Positions 9,127 to 17,739 of a stretch of 64,000 nucleotides of DNA are shown piece by piece (positions within the stretch are counted from its first letter, which is position 1; each line of letters begins with the position of its first letter). The notes beneath the pieces were generated by a model that saw only the letters and a program-made list of their open reading frames with translations, did no database searches and was not told the origin of the DNA. The translations under genes and the position numbers were made by a program. Location: positions 1 through 64,000 of the forward strand of contig NZ_CALWJM010000002.1 in assembly GCF_944381005.1 (NCBI RefSeq). Direction: 5' to 3'. This stretch comes from an uncultured Butyricicoccus sp. (GTDB lineage: Bacteria; Bacillota; Clostridia; Oscillospirales; Butyricicoccaceae).

Positions 9127-9882
9127 TCACTGTTCGCCGCGCCAGCGCACGACTTTGCGTTCTATCAAGCCAAGTATGGCAACCAACACCATCGCAACAA
9201 CCGACAGCACCACGATGGGTGCAAAAACGCCCGCCCCATCGAGCTGGGTAATCATGCGGCGGCTGAAATAGCCCAAGCCAGCCTGTGCGCCCAGCCATTC
9301 GCCAATTGCCGCGCCCACCAGCGACATGGGAACCGCCATCTTGAGCGCGGAAAAAAAGTATGGCAGCGTGGCGGGCAGTTTGAGTTTCAAAAAAATCTGG
9401 GTACGGCTTGCGCCATAGGTCTGGAGCAATTCAACCATTTCCACACGCACAGAGCGCAAGCCGTCATATACGGTAATCGTGATGGGGAAAAAAGTGATGA
9501 GCACGGTTACGAGCACCTTGCTCCAAATGCCATACCCGAACCACAACACAAACAATGGTGCCAGTGCGGTGGTAGGAATGGTCTGCGAAGCAATGACAAT
9601 CGGATAGACCGCCCGCGCAACGGCTGGGCTTGCGTCCATAAGCACAGCGAGTGCCAGACCAAAGACAATCGAAATGGCAAGACCAATGACGGTAACCTGC
9701 ATGGTAGCGGGCAGATGAGCGGTAAACAGTGGGCCGCGCAGTTGCCATAGTTTGTCCAGTATCTGCGTAGGTGACGGCAAAATATAGGCAGCATTCATGT
9801 GCATCGCGCCCATCTGCCACGCAATCAGCAAGACAAATACGACTATCAGCGCAGGCAGTTGATTTTTACAAGTCTGTTTCAT
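9127..9882 (-). CDS. thiX: ABC transporter permease of the ThiX/SsuC family
   Basis: 251 residues, six predicted membrane segments. The binding-protein-dependent permease (EAA-like) loop is seen in ELLQTYGASRTQIFLKLKLP. It forms the membrane channel for the ThiY-bound pyrimidine precursor with ThiZ as ATPase. Its ATG overlaps the thiZ stop by 4 nt (ATGA), showing translational coupling. Confidence 0.9.
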   Translation of the reverse strand: MKQTCKNQLPALIVVFVLLIAWQMGAMHMNAAYILPSPTQILDKLWQLRGPLFTAHLPATMQVTVIGLAISIVFGLALAVLMDASPAVARAVYPIVIASQTIPTTALAPLFVLWFGYGIWSKVLVTVLITFFPITITVYDGLRSVRVEMVELLQTYGASRTQIFLKLKLPATLPYFFSALKMAVPMSLVGAAIGEWLGAQAGLGYFSRRMITQLDGAGVFAPIVVLSVVAMVLVAILGLIERKVVRWRGEQ

Positions 9883-10634
9883 TCATCCCCCTGCTTTCTG
9901 AGCATATCAATGAGCCGTTCGCGCAGCGCAATCATGCGCGGGTCACCCAAACAAGCGCGGGTGCGCGGATAGGCGGCTGGAACGTCGATGGAGGTCAGGC
10001 GGCGAATGGGGGTCTGCTCGACGACCAACACCCGACTGGACAGAAAAATCGCTTCCTCTACATCGTGCGTGATAAACAATACCGTTTTGCGGTCGCGCTC
10101 CCACTGTCCGAGCAACCATTCCTGCATCGAAATGCGCGTTAGAAAATCGAGTGCGGAAAACGGTTCGTCGAGCAGCAGCAAAGGCGAATCGGTCAAAATC
10201 GTGCGCGCAAAAGCGGCGCGCTGACGCATACCGCCCGACAATTCGGCGGGCGACTTGTCCTTTGCGTCGGCCAACCCCACCTGCTCCAGTGCGGCATGTA
10301 CCCGCTCGTCCATCTGGACTTTTGAAAGACCGCCGCGAATCTCCAGCGGCAAACGCAGATTTTCCCCCACCGTGCGCCATGGGAACAGCAAATCTTTTTG
10401 CGGCATATAGCCGCAATAGCGGCTTTGACTATGAATGTCCCGCCCATTGACATAGATTTCACCCGATTTGACCGGCAAAAGCTGATTGGTCAGCCGGAAA
10501 ATGGTGGACTTGCCGCAGCCCGATGCACCGATAATCGAGACAAACTCACCGGGCGCAATATGAAAGGATAAATCGTCAATAATATTGAAGTCCTCGACCT
10601 CATATTGAAAGGTCACATGGTGAAATTCCAGCAT
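9879..10634 (-). CDS. thiZ: ABC transporter ATP-binding protein of the ThiZ/SsuB family
   Basis: 251 residues. Walker A GASGCGKST, Q-loop YMPQKDLLFPW, signature LSGGMRQR, Walker B LLLLDEPFSALD and the switch histidine ITHD are all intact. It drives uptake by ThiX/ThiY. The ATG at 10634 is preferred, with GGAAG about 10 nt upstream inside the tenA end; an in-frame ATG at 10658 would overlap tenA and cannot be excluded. Confidence 0.9.
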   Translation of the reverse strand: MLEFHHVTFQYEVEDFNIIDDLSFHIAPGEFVSIIGASGCGKSTIFRLTNQLLPVKSGEIYVNGRDIHSQSRYCGYMPQKDLLFPWRTVGENLRLPLEIRGGLSKVQMDERVHAALEQVGLADAKDKSPAELSGGMRQRAAFARTILTDSPLLLLDEPFSALDFLTRISMQEWLLGQWERDRKTVLFITHDVEEAIFLSSRVLVVEQTPIRRLTSIDVPAAYPRTRACLGDPRMIALRERLIDMLRKQGDE

Positions 10635-10639
10635 AACTC

Positions 10640-11302
10640 TTATGCTTCCATCTTCCATGACATATCCCAGAACGCCTTTTCATAGCGCGCACAGGTATAG
10701 AAAATCTCGGTCAGCTTGTCCAGTTGTGCATCCGAATAAGATGCCGTCAGGCGGTCAACCAACTCGCACAAAATCACATTTTCCTGTGCATACGCCGGGG
10801 ACGCATAGCTGGACACCCAATCCCCATAAAACGGGTGCTGTGCCGCTTGGGGGTTGCGGCGCACGATTTCCTTTGCAATGTGCTCGTAACTGACCGCACA
10901 CGCGAGAATTGCGGTCAGTGCCTCGACCGGCCCGCCATTTTGCGCGCAAGCCAGCATATAAGACGTGTAGGAACGATTTGCCAAAGCGGGCTTCGTATGG
11001 CGCAGTTCATCTTTGGTAATGTCCAATATTCCCGCGTAGCCCTTATGTACATTCACCTCACTATCCATAATCTGTGAAATATACTGTGCAAAGACGTGCA
11101 TCACTTCGGGGTCATCCGCCTTTGATAGTCCGATGGCAAACACCTTTGCATAGTCAAGCAGATATAAATAATCCTGAATGGTATAAAAACGGAACTTTTG
11201 CTTGTCCAAGTCTCCGTTTTGAATACCTAAAACAAAGGGATGGTCATAGTAGCTGTGCCATAAGTCGGTTGTGGCGGCAAGCAGGCGTTCGGTCGTTTTC
11301 AT
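10640..11302 (-). CDS. tenA: TenA aminopyrimidine aminohydrolase / thiaminase II
   Basis: 220 residues, full length. TenA releases HMP from degraded thiamin (aminomethyl-pyrimidine salvage). Family features include HPFVLGIQNGDLDKQKFRFY near the N-terminus, the ILACAVSYEHIAKEI segment carrying the likely catalytic cysteine, and the C-terminal EKAFWDMSW. Its ATG overlaps the thiE stop by 4 nt. Together with ThiYXZ it feeds HMP to ThiD. Confidence 0.94.
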   Translation of the reverse strand: MKTTERLLAATTDLWHSYYDHPFVLGIQNGDLDKQKFRFYTIQDYLYLLDYAKVFAIGLSKADDPEVMHVFAQYISQIMDSEVNVHKGYAGILDITKDELRHTKPALANRSYTSYMLACAQNGGPVEALTAILACAVSYEHIAKEIVRRNPQAAQHPFYGDWVSSYASPAYAQENVILCELVDRLTASYSDAQLDKLTEIFYTCARYEKAFWDMSWKMEA

Positions 11303-11946
11303 CTGGTTCCCTCCTGTTTCATCTGTTCGGCCAGCGCACGCAGACGGCGTGCGGCATCCTGCGGGTCATCCTGAGCAAACAGTGCGGACACCACGGCCGC
11401 GCCCTGCATCCCACAGCCCGAAAGCTGCAAAATATTGTCCGCATGGATGCCGCCGATGGCGACCACCGGCACATCGACGGCGGCAGTGATTTCACGCAGG
11501 CGTTCGGGCGACAGGTGACGGGCATCGTGTTTTGTGGTCGTGCCGAACACCGCGCCCACGCCCAGATAATCGGCACCCAGCGCGGCGGCGCGCTGCGCCG
11601 ACTTGACCGTGTTGGCAGACAACCCTAAAATCAAGCCTTGCGCCAGCTTGCGCACATCCCCTTCGGGCACGTCACTTTGTCCGAGGTGCACGCCATCCGC
11701 ACCCACACGGCGCGCCAGTTCAATCGAATCATTGACGATAAACGGCACGCCATATTTGCGGCAAATCGGTTGAATCTCGCGTGCAGATTGCAAAATTTCA
11801 GCTTCACTTTTGCCCTTTTCACGCAACTGCACCATCGTGGCTCCACCCGCGATGACCTGTTCGACCACTTCCGCAAGAGTACGCCCATTGAGCCAAGTGC
11901 GGTCGGTCACAGCATAGAGGGTCAACATCTCTTTTTGAAATTTCAC
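11299..11946 (-). CDS. thiE: Thiamin-phosphate synthase
   Basis: 215 residues, standard length. It joins HMP-pyrophosphate and thiazole phosphate to form thiamin phosphate. The TIM-barrel signatures VQLREKGKSEAEIL, PFIVNDSIELARRVGADGVHLGQSD and VVAIGGIHADNI are present. It lies 21 nt after thiW in the operon. Confidence 0.96.
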   Translation of the reverse strand: MKFQKEMLTLYAVTDRTWLNGRTLAEVVEQVIAGGATMVQLREKGKSEAEILQSAREIQPICRKYGVPFIVNDSIELARRVGADGVHLGQSDVPEGDVRKLAQGLILGLSANTVKSAQRAAALGADYLGVGAVFGTTTKHDARHLSPERLREITAAVDVPVVAIGGIHADNILQLSGCGMQGAAVVSALFAQDDPQDAARRLRALAEQMKQEGTR

Positions 11947-11967
11947 GTTATATTTCTCCTTTTAGTG

Positions 11968-12471
11968 TCAGCGCAGACCGGTGCGCAGAGTGGAAAGCAC
12001 ATGGGTTCGTTCCAGTGCGCAAATCACCAGCACTGCAACGGTCGAACCGGCGACCGTATTGATAAGGAAAGACGGCACAAAGGCAAACAAGGCCGCTGTT
12101 CTGCCCATCAGTCCCACGGCAATCGGATAGGACAGTACGGCGCCCAAGATACCAGTGCCGAACACTTCCCCAACAAACGCGGCGGGCAGGCGACGCAATT
12201 TTTGATAGAGCAATCCGGCGAGCAGCGCCCCCACCATAGAGCCGGGAAAGGCCAACAGGCTTCCGGTGCCGATGAGGTTGCGCAGCAGCGATGCAACGAA
12301 CGCCGAACCGACCGCATACCACGGACCGAGGAGCACGGCAGCAATGACATTGACCATATGCTGCACAGGGGAGCACTTTGCGGCACCGATGGGGATAGAG
12401 AACATCCCGCCCACAACGGCAACCGCCGTTAACAAGCCGGCTAACGCCAATTTACGGGTCTGACTGTTCAT
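11968..12471 (-). CDS. thiW: ThiW, ECF-type thiazole transporter S component
   Basis: 167 residues, about five membrane segments. The N-terminus (LALAGLLTAVAVVGGMFSIP), the GAAKCSPVQHMVNVIAAVLL motif and GTGSLLAFPGSM are typical of ThiW, the predicted hydroxyethylthiazole-uptake protein repeatedly found under TPP riboswitches. It would need the shared ECF ATPases encoded elsewhere. It starts 3 nt after thiD. Confidence 0.92.
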   Translation of the reverse strand: MNSQTRKLALAGLLTAVAVVGGMFSIPIGAAKCSPVQHMVNVIAAVLLGPWYAVGSAFVASLLRNLIGTGSLLAFPGSMVGALLAGLLYQKLRRLPAAFVGEVFGTGILGAVLSYPIAVGLMGRTAALFAFVPSFLINTVAGSTVAVLVICALERTHVLSTLRTGLR

Positions 12472-12474
12472 GGT

Positions 12475-13272
12475 TTAGCCTTCCTCCTCTGAAAAGAACG
12501 CATGGAAGTGATTGAGCGGGCCGCATCCCTTGCCAATGGCGAGCGAATGGCGGATACCCTCGGTCACATAATCCTTTGCCAGCTTGACCGCCTGCTGAAC
12601 CGAGTGACCCAGCGCGAGATTGGACGCGATGGCAGAGGACAGCGTGCAGCCGGTGCCGTGGGTATTCTTGGTGTCAATGCGTGCGGTTTCAAAATGAGAG
12701 AACGATTGCCCGTCAAACAACACGTCGAGCGCGTCCCCTACCGCGTGGCCGCCTTTGACCAGCACATTCTGGCAGCCCATTTGATGAATCTTGCGCGCGG
12801 CCTGTTCCATATCTTCTACGCTCTCAATCTTCATCTTTGCAATGCACTCGGCTTCGGGAATGTTGGGCGTGAGCACGGTTGCAAGCGGCAGAACATGCTC
12901 AATCAGTGCGCCGACCGCATCGGGGTTCATAAGCGGTGCGCCGTTCTTAGCGTACATGACCGGGTCAATGACCACATGGGGCGGCTGATACTGGCGCAGT
13001 TTTTGGGCAACTGCCTGCATACAAGTGGGCGTGGACAACATGCCGACTTTAACCGCATCGGGTACAATGTCCTCAAATACCGCATCCATCTGGTCGGCAA
13101 TCACCTTAGGTGAAATGTCCTCAATCGAGATAACACGGGCGGTGTTCTCAGCCACCACCGACACAATCACACTCATTGCAAACACGCCATGCGCCGACAT
13201 GGTTTTCAGGTCGGCCTGAATCCCCGCACCACCTGAGCAATCCGAGCCAGCAATGGTCAATACCTTTTTCAT
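12475..13272 (-). CDS. thiD: Hydroxymethylpyrimidine (phosphate) kinase
   Basis: 265 residues. It phosphorylates HMP and HMP-P for ThiE. The ribokinase-fold motifs AGSDCSGGAGIQADLKTM at the N-terminus and the anion-hole region NTHGTGCTLSSAIAS are intact. The ATG at 13270-13272 follows AGGAGG; a longer frame upstream runs into the riboswitch terminator. It is the first gene of the thiamin operon. ThiC, ThiG and ThiM are not in this window. Confidence 0.96.
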   Translation of the reverse strand: MKKVLTIAGSDCSGGAGIQADLKTMSAHGVFAMSVIVSVVAENTARVISIEDISPKVIADQMDAVFEDIVPDAVKVGMLSTPTCMQAVAQKLRQYQPPHVVIDPVMYAKNGAPLMNPDAVGALIEHVLPLATVLTPNIPEAECIAKMKIESVEDMEQAARKIHQMGCQNVLVKGGHAVGDALDVLFDGQSFSHFETARIDTKNTHGTGCTLSSAIASNLALGHSVQQAVKLAKDYVTEGIRHSLAIGKGCGPLNHFHAFFSEEEG

Positions 13273-13312
13273 TTGATTTCCTCCTTTAACTTCTCTGCCA
13301 CTCCGGGCACAC

Positions 13313-13345
13313 AAAAAAGGGATACCCCACCTAGGGTATCCCTTT
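13313..13345 (-). terminator. Riboswitch expression-platform terminator
   Basis: GGGATACCC/GGGTATCCC arms (13319-13327, 13334-13342) followed on the minus strand by TTTTTT, between the TPP aptamer and thiD. It should form when TPP is bound and shut the operon off. Confidence 0.85.
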
Positions 13346-13403
13346 GGTATTCCGTTCTGTCCTGCGCGGTGTTTTGCGCGCAGAAAGCGCGTCAAACCGC
13401 TGT

Positions 13404-13490
13404 CGCTTCCCTACGTTGGCATTATCCAAATCAGGTAAGGTCGAGGGCGCACAGCCCTCCTCTCAGCTTTTCTAAAAGCTCCCTTGCGCG
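13404..13490 (-). promoter_or_regulatory. TPP riboswitch aptamer (THI element)
   Basis: Conserved elements in order on the minus strand: GGGAGC near 13478, the CTGAGAG motif at about 13462-13468, ACCTGATTTGGATAATGCCA and then ACGTAGGGA. These match the TPP aptamer core; the variable stem is short. It lies just upstream of the terminator at 13313-13345 and controls the seven-gene operon. Confidence 0.96.
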
Positions 13491-13494
13491 TTTT

Positions 13495-13524
13495 ATTGTA
13501 ACACGTTTTGACAGGTTTTGTCAA
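13495..13524 (-). promoter_or_regulatory. Promoter of the thiamin operon
   Basis: Consensus TTGACA (13519-13524) and TACAAT (13495-13500), 18-bp spacing, minus strand. The -35 hexamer overlaps the stop codon (TCA at 13521-13523) of the gene to the right. Confidence 0.75.
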
Positions 13525-14306
13525 CGACCGGCCTGTAAACCGGCTTGCAAGCCGTCAAACAGGGCATCGGCCAGCACACACACCGGGTCTTCGGGGTCAA
13601 TTCTGCCCATTGCGGCGGCAAGTACGGCGGCTTCTCCGCGCAAACTAGGCGCCTGCTGGGTGAACTTGACATACGCCACGCATTGCCGCGCCAGCCGCAC
13701 GCCTTTTGCCGTGTAAATCTCCTGTTCCTCCATACCGGGGGCTACTTTTTTTCGTTTGGGTGTCGCGCCGCCCATCTCGCGCAAGGCGCGGTTGCCCTCC
13801 TGTATCAGTTGGCGTAACCGGTTGTCCACCCGCTCGGCATCCTGCCGCGCCGCTTGATAGAGTTCACTCTGCTGCAACGTGCCGTCCTCTGGTGCGACCC
13901 ACTCGCAGATAGTGCCATACAGCAACTGTTGTGCGCCGTCCATCACCGGCATCTCCTCTGGAATGGACAATTCTGCCTGTAAATCGGCGCCAAAAGAGCG
14001 CAGCTTCTTCTTTGGGGCACGCCCGACAAAAATGGCTTTCTGCTGCGCCCAGCGCACAAACAGGGCGCGTATCAAATCGCGTTCGGTGCCGCCCGCCTCG
14101 AGTGCCCGCAACAGCGCGGCGGTTGCGCCCAACTCACCGCCGCACGGCAACACATCACTGGGCGCGGTGTCGCACCAGGAAATCGTCCGGCGCAGTTTCG
14201 CCGCCGTCATGGGGCCACGGCTGCGAATAAACCGCCAAATTCCAAACAACAGCGCCAGCACCAACAAATTGGTCAAAATGACCGCCAGACCGCTTAACAT
14301 CATCAT
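13521..14306 (-). CDS. Membrane-anchored protein of unknown function
   Basis: 261 residues. One N-terminal membrane helix (about residues 5-27) is followed by a cytoplasmic region: a compact segment around LLRALEAGGTERDLIRALFVRW, a charged helical middle and a hydrophobic C-terminus. The arrangement faintly recalls the C-terminal half of DUF2207-type proteins, but I cannot assign it. It is the last gene of an operon with an ABC ATPase and dCMP deaminase, starting 3 nt after the latter. Three ATG codons in a row (14298-14306) mark the start. Confidence 0.6.
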   Translation of the reverse strand: MMMLSGLAVILTNLLVLALLFGIWRFIRSRGPMTAAKLRRTISWCDTAPSDVLPCGGELGATAALLRALEAGGTERDLIRALFVRWAQQKAIFVGRAPKKKLRSFGADLQAELSIPEEMPVMDGAQQLLYGTICEWVAPEDGTLQQSELYQAARQDAERVDNRLRQLIQEGNRALREMGGATPKRKKVAPGMEEQEIYTAKGVRLARQCVAYVKFTQQAPSLRGEAAVLAAAMGRIDPEDPVCVLADALFDGLQAGLQAGR

Positions 14307-14309
14307 GGT

Positions 14310-14798
14310 TTAATACCCCATTTCGCCCGCAAGCAGTTCATCATGGTCAATCCACTGCTGTACGTCGATGATGTCATATGTATCCATATCGCGGCGAATG
14401 ACCACGCGGGCGATACCTGCGTTGATAATCATGCGCTTGCACATCGTGCACGAATTGGCATCGGGAATCAGTTCCCCGGTGGCGGCTTCTCTGCCCACCA
14501 GATAAAGGGTTGCGCCCAACATCTGTTCGCGCGACGCATGGATGATAGCATTGGCTTCGGCGTGTACCGAGCGGCAAAATTCATAGCGCTCCCCGCGCGG
14601 GATACCCATTTTTTGACGGATGCAAGTGCCCAAGTCGATGCAGTTGGCGCGGCCACGCGGCGCGCCAACATAACCTGTGGACACGATGACATCATTTTTA
14701 ACAATAACCGCACCATAGTTACGGCGCAGGCAGGTGCCGCGCTCGCGGGCAACATCGGCCATATCTAAATAATAATTGTGTTTATCGCGTCGGTTCAT
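14310..14798 (-). CDS. dCMP deaminase (ComEB-like)
   Basis: 162 residues. It is a zinc-dependent cytidine/deoxycytidylate deaminase with the zinc site HAEANAI and CTMCKR and the substrate-loop region GYVGAPRGRANC. It converts dCMP to dUMP for thymidylate synthesis. The start overlaps the ABC ATPase stop by 4 nt, so the two are probably co-translated. Confidence 0.93.
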   Translation of the reverse strand: MNRRDKHNYYLDMADVARERGTCLRRNYGAVIVKNDVIVSTGYVGAPRGRANCIDLGTCIRQKMGIPRGERYEFCRSVHAEANAIIHASREQMLGATLYLVGREAATGELIPDANSCTMCKRMIINAGIARVVIRRDMDTYDIIDVQQWIDHDELLAGEMGY

Positions 14799-15469
14799 AT
14801 CGTTCTCTCCTCTTCCCGGAACAGGTGCCCCTGTTCCATCAGTATGCGCTGTTCGGCGCGCTGCGCGGCCTGCCGGTCATGGGTAATCCAGACTATCGTG
14901 CGCCCGTCCCGGTGCAGGCGGTCGAACAGGTCTAAAATCTCGCGCGCCGATTTGGGGTCAAGATTGCCGGTCGGCTCGTCGGCAAGCAGCAAATCGGGGC
15001 TGGTACACAGGGCGCGGGCGATGGCTACGCGCTGCTGCTGACCGCCCGAAAGCATTTCGGGCGTGTGGTGCAGGCGTGCGCCTAGTCCTACCGTACACAG
15101 CATATCGGCTGCCAAATCGCGCCGCTGACTGCGCGGCATCCCGCGAAACGCCAGCGGCAATGCGGCATTTTCCAATGCGTCCATACCGGGCACCAGACTA
15201 AAACTTTGAAAGACAAAGCCAATGTGTGCCCGACTCAGGGCAGCGCGTCGGCGCGGTGACAGTCCTGCGGTGGGCTGCCCACACAGCCAGTATTCGCCGC
15301 TGGTCGGGCGGTCAAGCAATCCAATCAGGTGCATCAAGGTGGACTTACCTGAACCCGATGCGCCCAAAATCGCGGTATAAGTGCCGGGAGCAATGGACAG
15401 CGTTGCGCCGTCCACCGCTCGCACCCGTCCCCTGTCATATATTTTACAGATATTCTCCATCCGAATCAA
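14795..15469 (-). CDS. Orphan ABC transporter ATPase, MacB/LolD type
   Basis: 224 residues. Walker A GASGSGKST, signature LSGGQQQR, Walker B LLLADEPTGNLD and switch ITHD are intact; ADEPTGNLD is typical of MacB/LolD/BceA ATPases. No matching permease lies nearby. The likely start is TTG at 15469, with GGGAGG 9 nt upstream; an ATG at 15460 is in frame but too far from that site. The ribosome site is formed by the 3' arm of the preceding gene's terminator. Confidence 0.85.
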   Translation of the reverse strand: MIRMENICKIYDRGRVRAVDGATLSIAPGTYTAILGASGSGKSTLMHLIGLLDRPTSGEYWLCGQPTAGLSPRRRAALSRAHIGFVFQSFSLVPGMDALENAALPLAFRGMPRSQRRDLAADMLCTVGLGARLHHTPEMLSGGQQQRVAIARALCTSPDLLLADEPTGNLDPKSAREILDLFDRLHRDGRTIVWITHDRQAAQRAEQRILMEQGHLFREEERTI

Positions 15470-15470
15470 G

Positions 15471-15514
15471 AAAAAATCCCTCCCATGCCTGCGTTTAGCA
15501 TGGCATGAAAGGGA
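15471..15514 (-). terminator. Terminator after the MATE exporter
   Basis: Imperfect stem of TCCC..CATGCC and GGCATG..GGGA with a 12-nt loop, followed on the minus strand by TTTTTT (15471-15476). The TTG start of the ABC ATPase gene follows within 2 nt. Confidence 0.7.
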
Positions 15515-15529
15515 ATATTTTATGCCCGA

Positions 15530-16867
15530 TTACTCGGTCAAACGGGTGCGGCGTTTCCACACACCCGAACGCACAAACAACAGCGAAGCTGCCGTGCCGA
15601 TGAACCAGCCAACCGGCCAGCTCCACCAGATACCGCTCACACCGAACGAGCGCGAGAACACAAACGCCAACACTACGCGAAGAATCAGGTCAGAGAATGT
15701 CGAAATCATAAACGGCACCATCGCGCCCGCGCCGCGTAATACGCCGTCGGCACTGAGTTTGAACGAGATAAGCACATAAAACGGTGCAACGACCTGCAAA
15801 AACAGTGCGCCCGCCGCAATGACACCGGCTTCCTCCGCGCCGACAAACAGCCGCATCATCATCGAACCGCCCAGCGCAAACAGCAGGGAAAATGGTGCAG
15901 CCACGGCAACCGACAATTTCATACCGGCTTTTAACCCCTGTGAAACGCGGTCATAGCGCGCTGCTCCGATGTTCTGCGCGGAAAAACTAGAAATCGCGCT
16001 GCCCATCGCGGTCAAACCCACAATAACAAAGTTATTGAGTTTCATCGCTGCCGAAAAGCCGCCCACGACCTCCCAGCTATACCCGTTGACCAGCCACTGA
16101 ATAAACAGATTGCCGACCGAAATAAAGCTCTGCTGCAAAATACTGGGCACAGCCAGATACGCCACACGCGCCAGCATACTGCCCGAAAACCAGCGGAATG
16201 TGCCGCTGGTAAATCGGCGCAGCCGTCCGAGCAGCGTCACCAGCGCGAGCACAGACGCGGCGCCCTGTGCGACAAAGGTTGCCCAAGCGACACCGGCAAC
16301 ACCGAGGTCAAAAAACGTAACCAAAACATAGTCTAAAATGACATTGCCGACCGACGAACCGATAAGCAAATACAGCGGTGTACGGCTGTCGCCCAACGCA
16401 TTAAAAATACCGGTACAGATGTTATACAGAAATAAAAACACCATGCCATACAGGTAAATGCGCAGATATTCGGCGGCATCGTCAAAAATATACGCTTCGG
16501 TTTTGAGTGCGCTCAAAATATCGTTACAAAACAGCAGACCACCGACCGTTAATGCAATCGCAATCACCAAACTGGTCAAAATCGAGGTCGAAACCGCCGT
16601 TTTCATGCGGTCATACTCTTTTGCGCCGAATAACTGCGACACCGCGACCGAGCAGCCCAGATTCAGACCGGTCGCCACAGCCAAAAACAGCATCGTCACC
16701 GGATAGGACACGCCGATAGCCGCCAGCGCCGCACCGCCCACGCACTGACCGGCAATCATGCTGTCGGCAATCTGATACATTTGTTGAAATGCCACGCTGC
16801 ACAGTAGTGGCAGCGCAAAACGCCACAGAATTTTTCCGGGTTTGCCCTCGGTCATGTTGGTAATCAT
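15530..16867 (-). CDS. MATE family efflux transporter
   Basis: 445 residues, twelve predicted membrane segments in two related halves. Typical MATE segments are FALPLLCSVAFQQMYQIADS at the N-terminus and the second-half counterpart VAYLAVPSILQQSFISVGN. It exports drugs or metabolites by Na+ or H+ antiport; the substrate is unknown. The ATG at 16867 is preferred because AAAGGGGG lies 10 nt upstream; an ATG at 16897 has no ribosome site. Confidence 0.93.
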   Translation of the reverse strand: MITNMTEGKPGKILWRFALPLLCSVAFQQMYQIADSMIAGQCVGGAALAAIGVSYPVTMLFLAVATGLNLGCSVAVSQLFGAKEYDRMKTAVSTSILTSLVIAIALTVGGLLFCNDILSALKTEAYIFDDAAEYLRIYLYGMVFLFLYNICTGIFNALGDSRTPLYLLIGSSVGNVILDYVLVTFFDLGVAGVAWATFVAQGAASVLALVTLLGRLRRFTSGTFRWFSGSMLARVAYLAVPSILQQSFISVGNLFIQWLVNGYSWEVVGGFSAAMKLNNFVIVGLTAMGSAISSFSAQNIGAARYDRVSQGLKAGMKLSVAVAAPFSLLFALGGSMMMRLFVGAEEAGVIAAGALFLQVVAPFYVLISFKLSADGVLRGAGAMVPFMISTFSDLILRVVLAFVFSRSFGVSGIWWSWPVGWFIGTAASLLFVRSGVWKRRTRLTE

Positions 16868-17021
16868 CTGTGACGCGCCCCCTTTCGATTCCCCCATTTA
16901 CGGGATGTTTTTTTATACGTTTTTTATTATACGGCTGTAACCTGCCGCTTCGCAAGGCTGCACGCAGGGCGTGTGTGCAATTTCGGCAGATACCACAGTT
17001 TTACGCACAAAAAAACCACTC

Positions 17022-17050
17022 TTGACAGGCAGATTGTTCTGCTTTAAAGT
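17022..17050 (+). promoter_or_regulatory. Promoter for the flavodoxin-fold gene
   Basis: TTGACA (17022-17027), 17 bp, TAAAGT (17045-17050), 27 nt before the start codon at 17077. Confidence 0.6.
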
Positions 17051-17076
17051 GAAAGAAGAACAAGGAGATGATAAAT

Positions 17077-17685
17077 ATGCACATTTTATTTGTAGATGGT
17101 TGTATCCGCGGTGCCCAGTCGCGCACACGCACGCTTGCACAGGCTTTTTTGGACGAATTAACCGCCCTGTATCCGTCTGATACGGTGGAAACAGCCGACC
17201 TCAACACCCTGCGCTTGGTTCCGCTTTTTGGCGACACGCTTGCCGAACGGGATGCCGCCGTAGCGCGGCAGGATTGGGACAATCCTTGGTTTACGCAAGC
17301 CGTACAGTTTCAGCGCGCCGACGGCATTGTGCTTGCCGCTCCGTTTTGGGAAGGCACCTTTCCGGCCGCGCTGCACACCTACATTGAACACATTTGCGCA
17401 GCGGGTCTGACCTTCCGCTATGGTAAGGACGGCGCACAAATCGGGCTGTGCCGTGCCAAACGCGCGATTTTCTTCGGCACGAAGGGTGGTATCTATTCGC
17501 AAGGCGCGGCACAGGAAGATGATTTTGCCGCGCGGTTTTTGCGCACCAATCTGCGTATGCTGGGTATCCCCCGTTTGGATGTTATAGAGGCCGAGGGCTT
17601 GGATATTGACGGCGCCGATGTGGAAGCGCTACTAGACGATGCCAAGCGCCAAGCACGTGCCCTTGCACGTCAATTTCACGAATAA
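17077..17685 (+). CDS. Flavodoxin-like NAD(P)H oxidoreductase
   Basis: 202 residues of the Flavodoxin_2/azoreductase-like family. FVDGCIRGAQSRTRTLAQAF is the FMN phosphate-binding region and LAAPFWEGTFPAALHTYIEH is the conserved second flavin loop. It probably reduces quinones or azo compounds using FMN. The start is the second ATG (17077); the first (17068) touches the AAGGAG site directly. Single-gene unit. Confidence 0.87.
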   Translation: MHILFVDGCIRGAQSRTRTLAQAFLDELTALYPSDTVETADLNTLRLVPLFGDTLAERDAAVARQDWDNPWFTQAVQFQRADGIVLAAPFWEGTFPAALHTYIEHICAAGLTFRYGKDGAQIGLCRAKRAIFFGTKGGIYSQGAAQEDDFAARFLRTNLRMLGIPRLDVIEAEGLDIDGADVEALLDDAKRQARALARQFHE

Positions 17686-17697
17686 TTTACTTACATA

Positions 17698-17727
17698 AAA
17701 AGCCATCCCTATCGGGATGGCTTTTTA
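17698..17727. terminator. Bidirectional terminator
   Basis: AGCCATCCC-tatc-GGGATGGCT with A and T runs on both sides, between the convergent oxidoreductase and NhaC genes. Confidence 0.88.
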
Positions 17728-17739
17728 TATGATACACCA

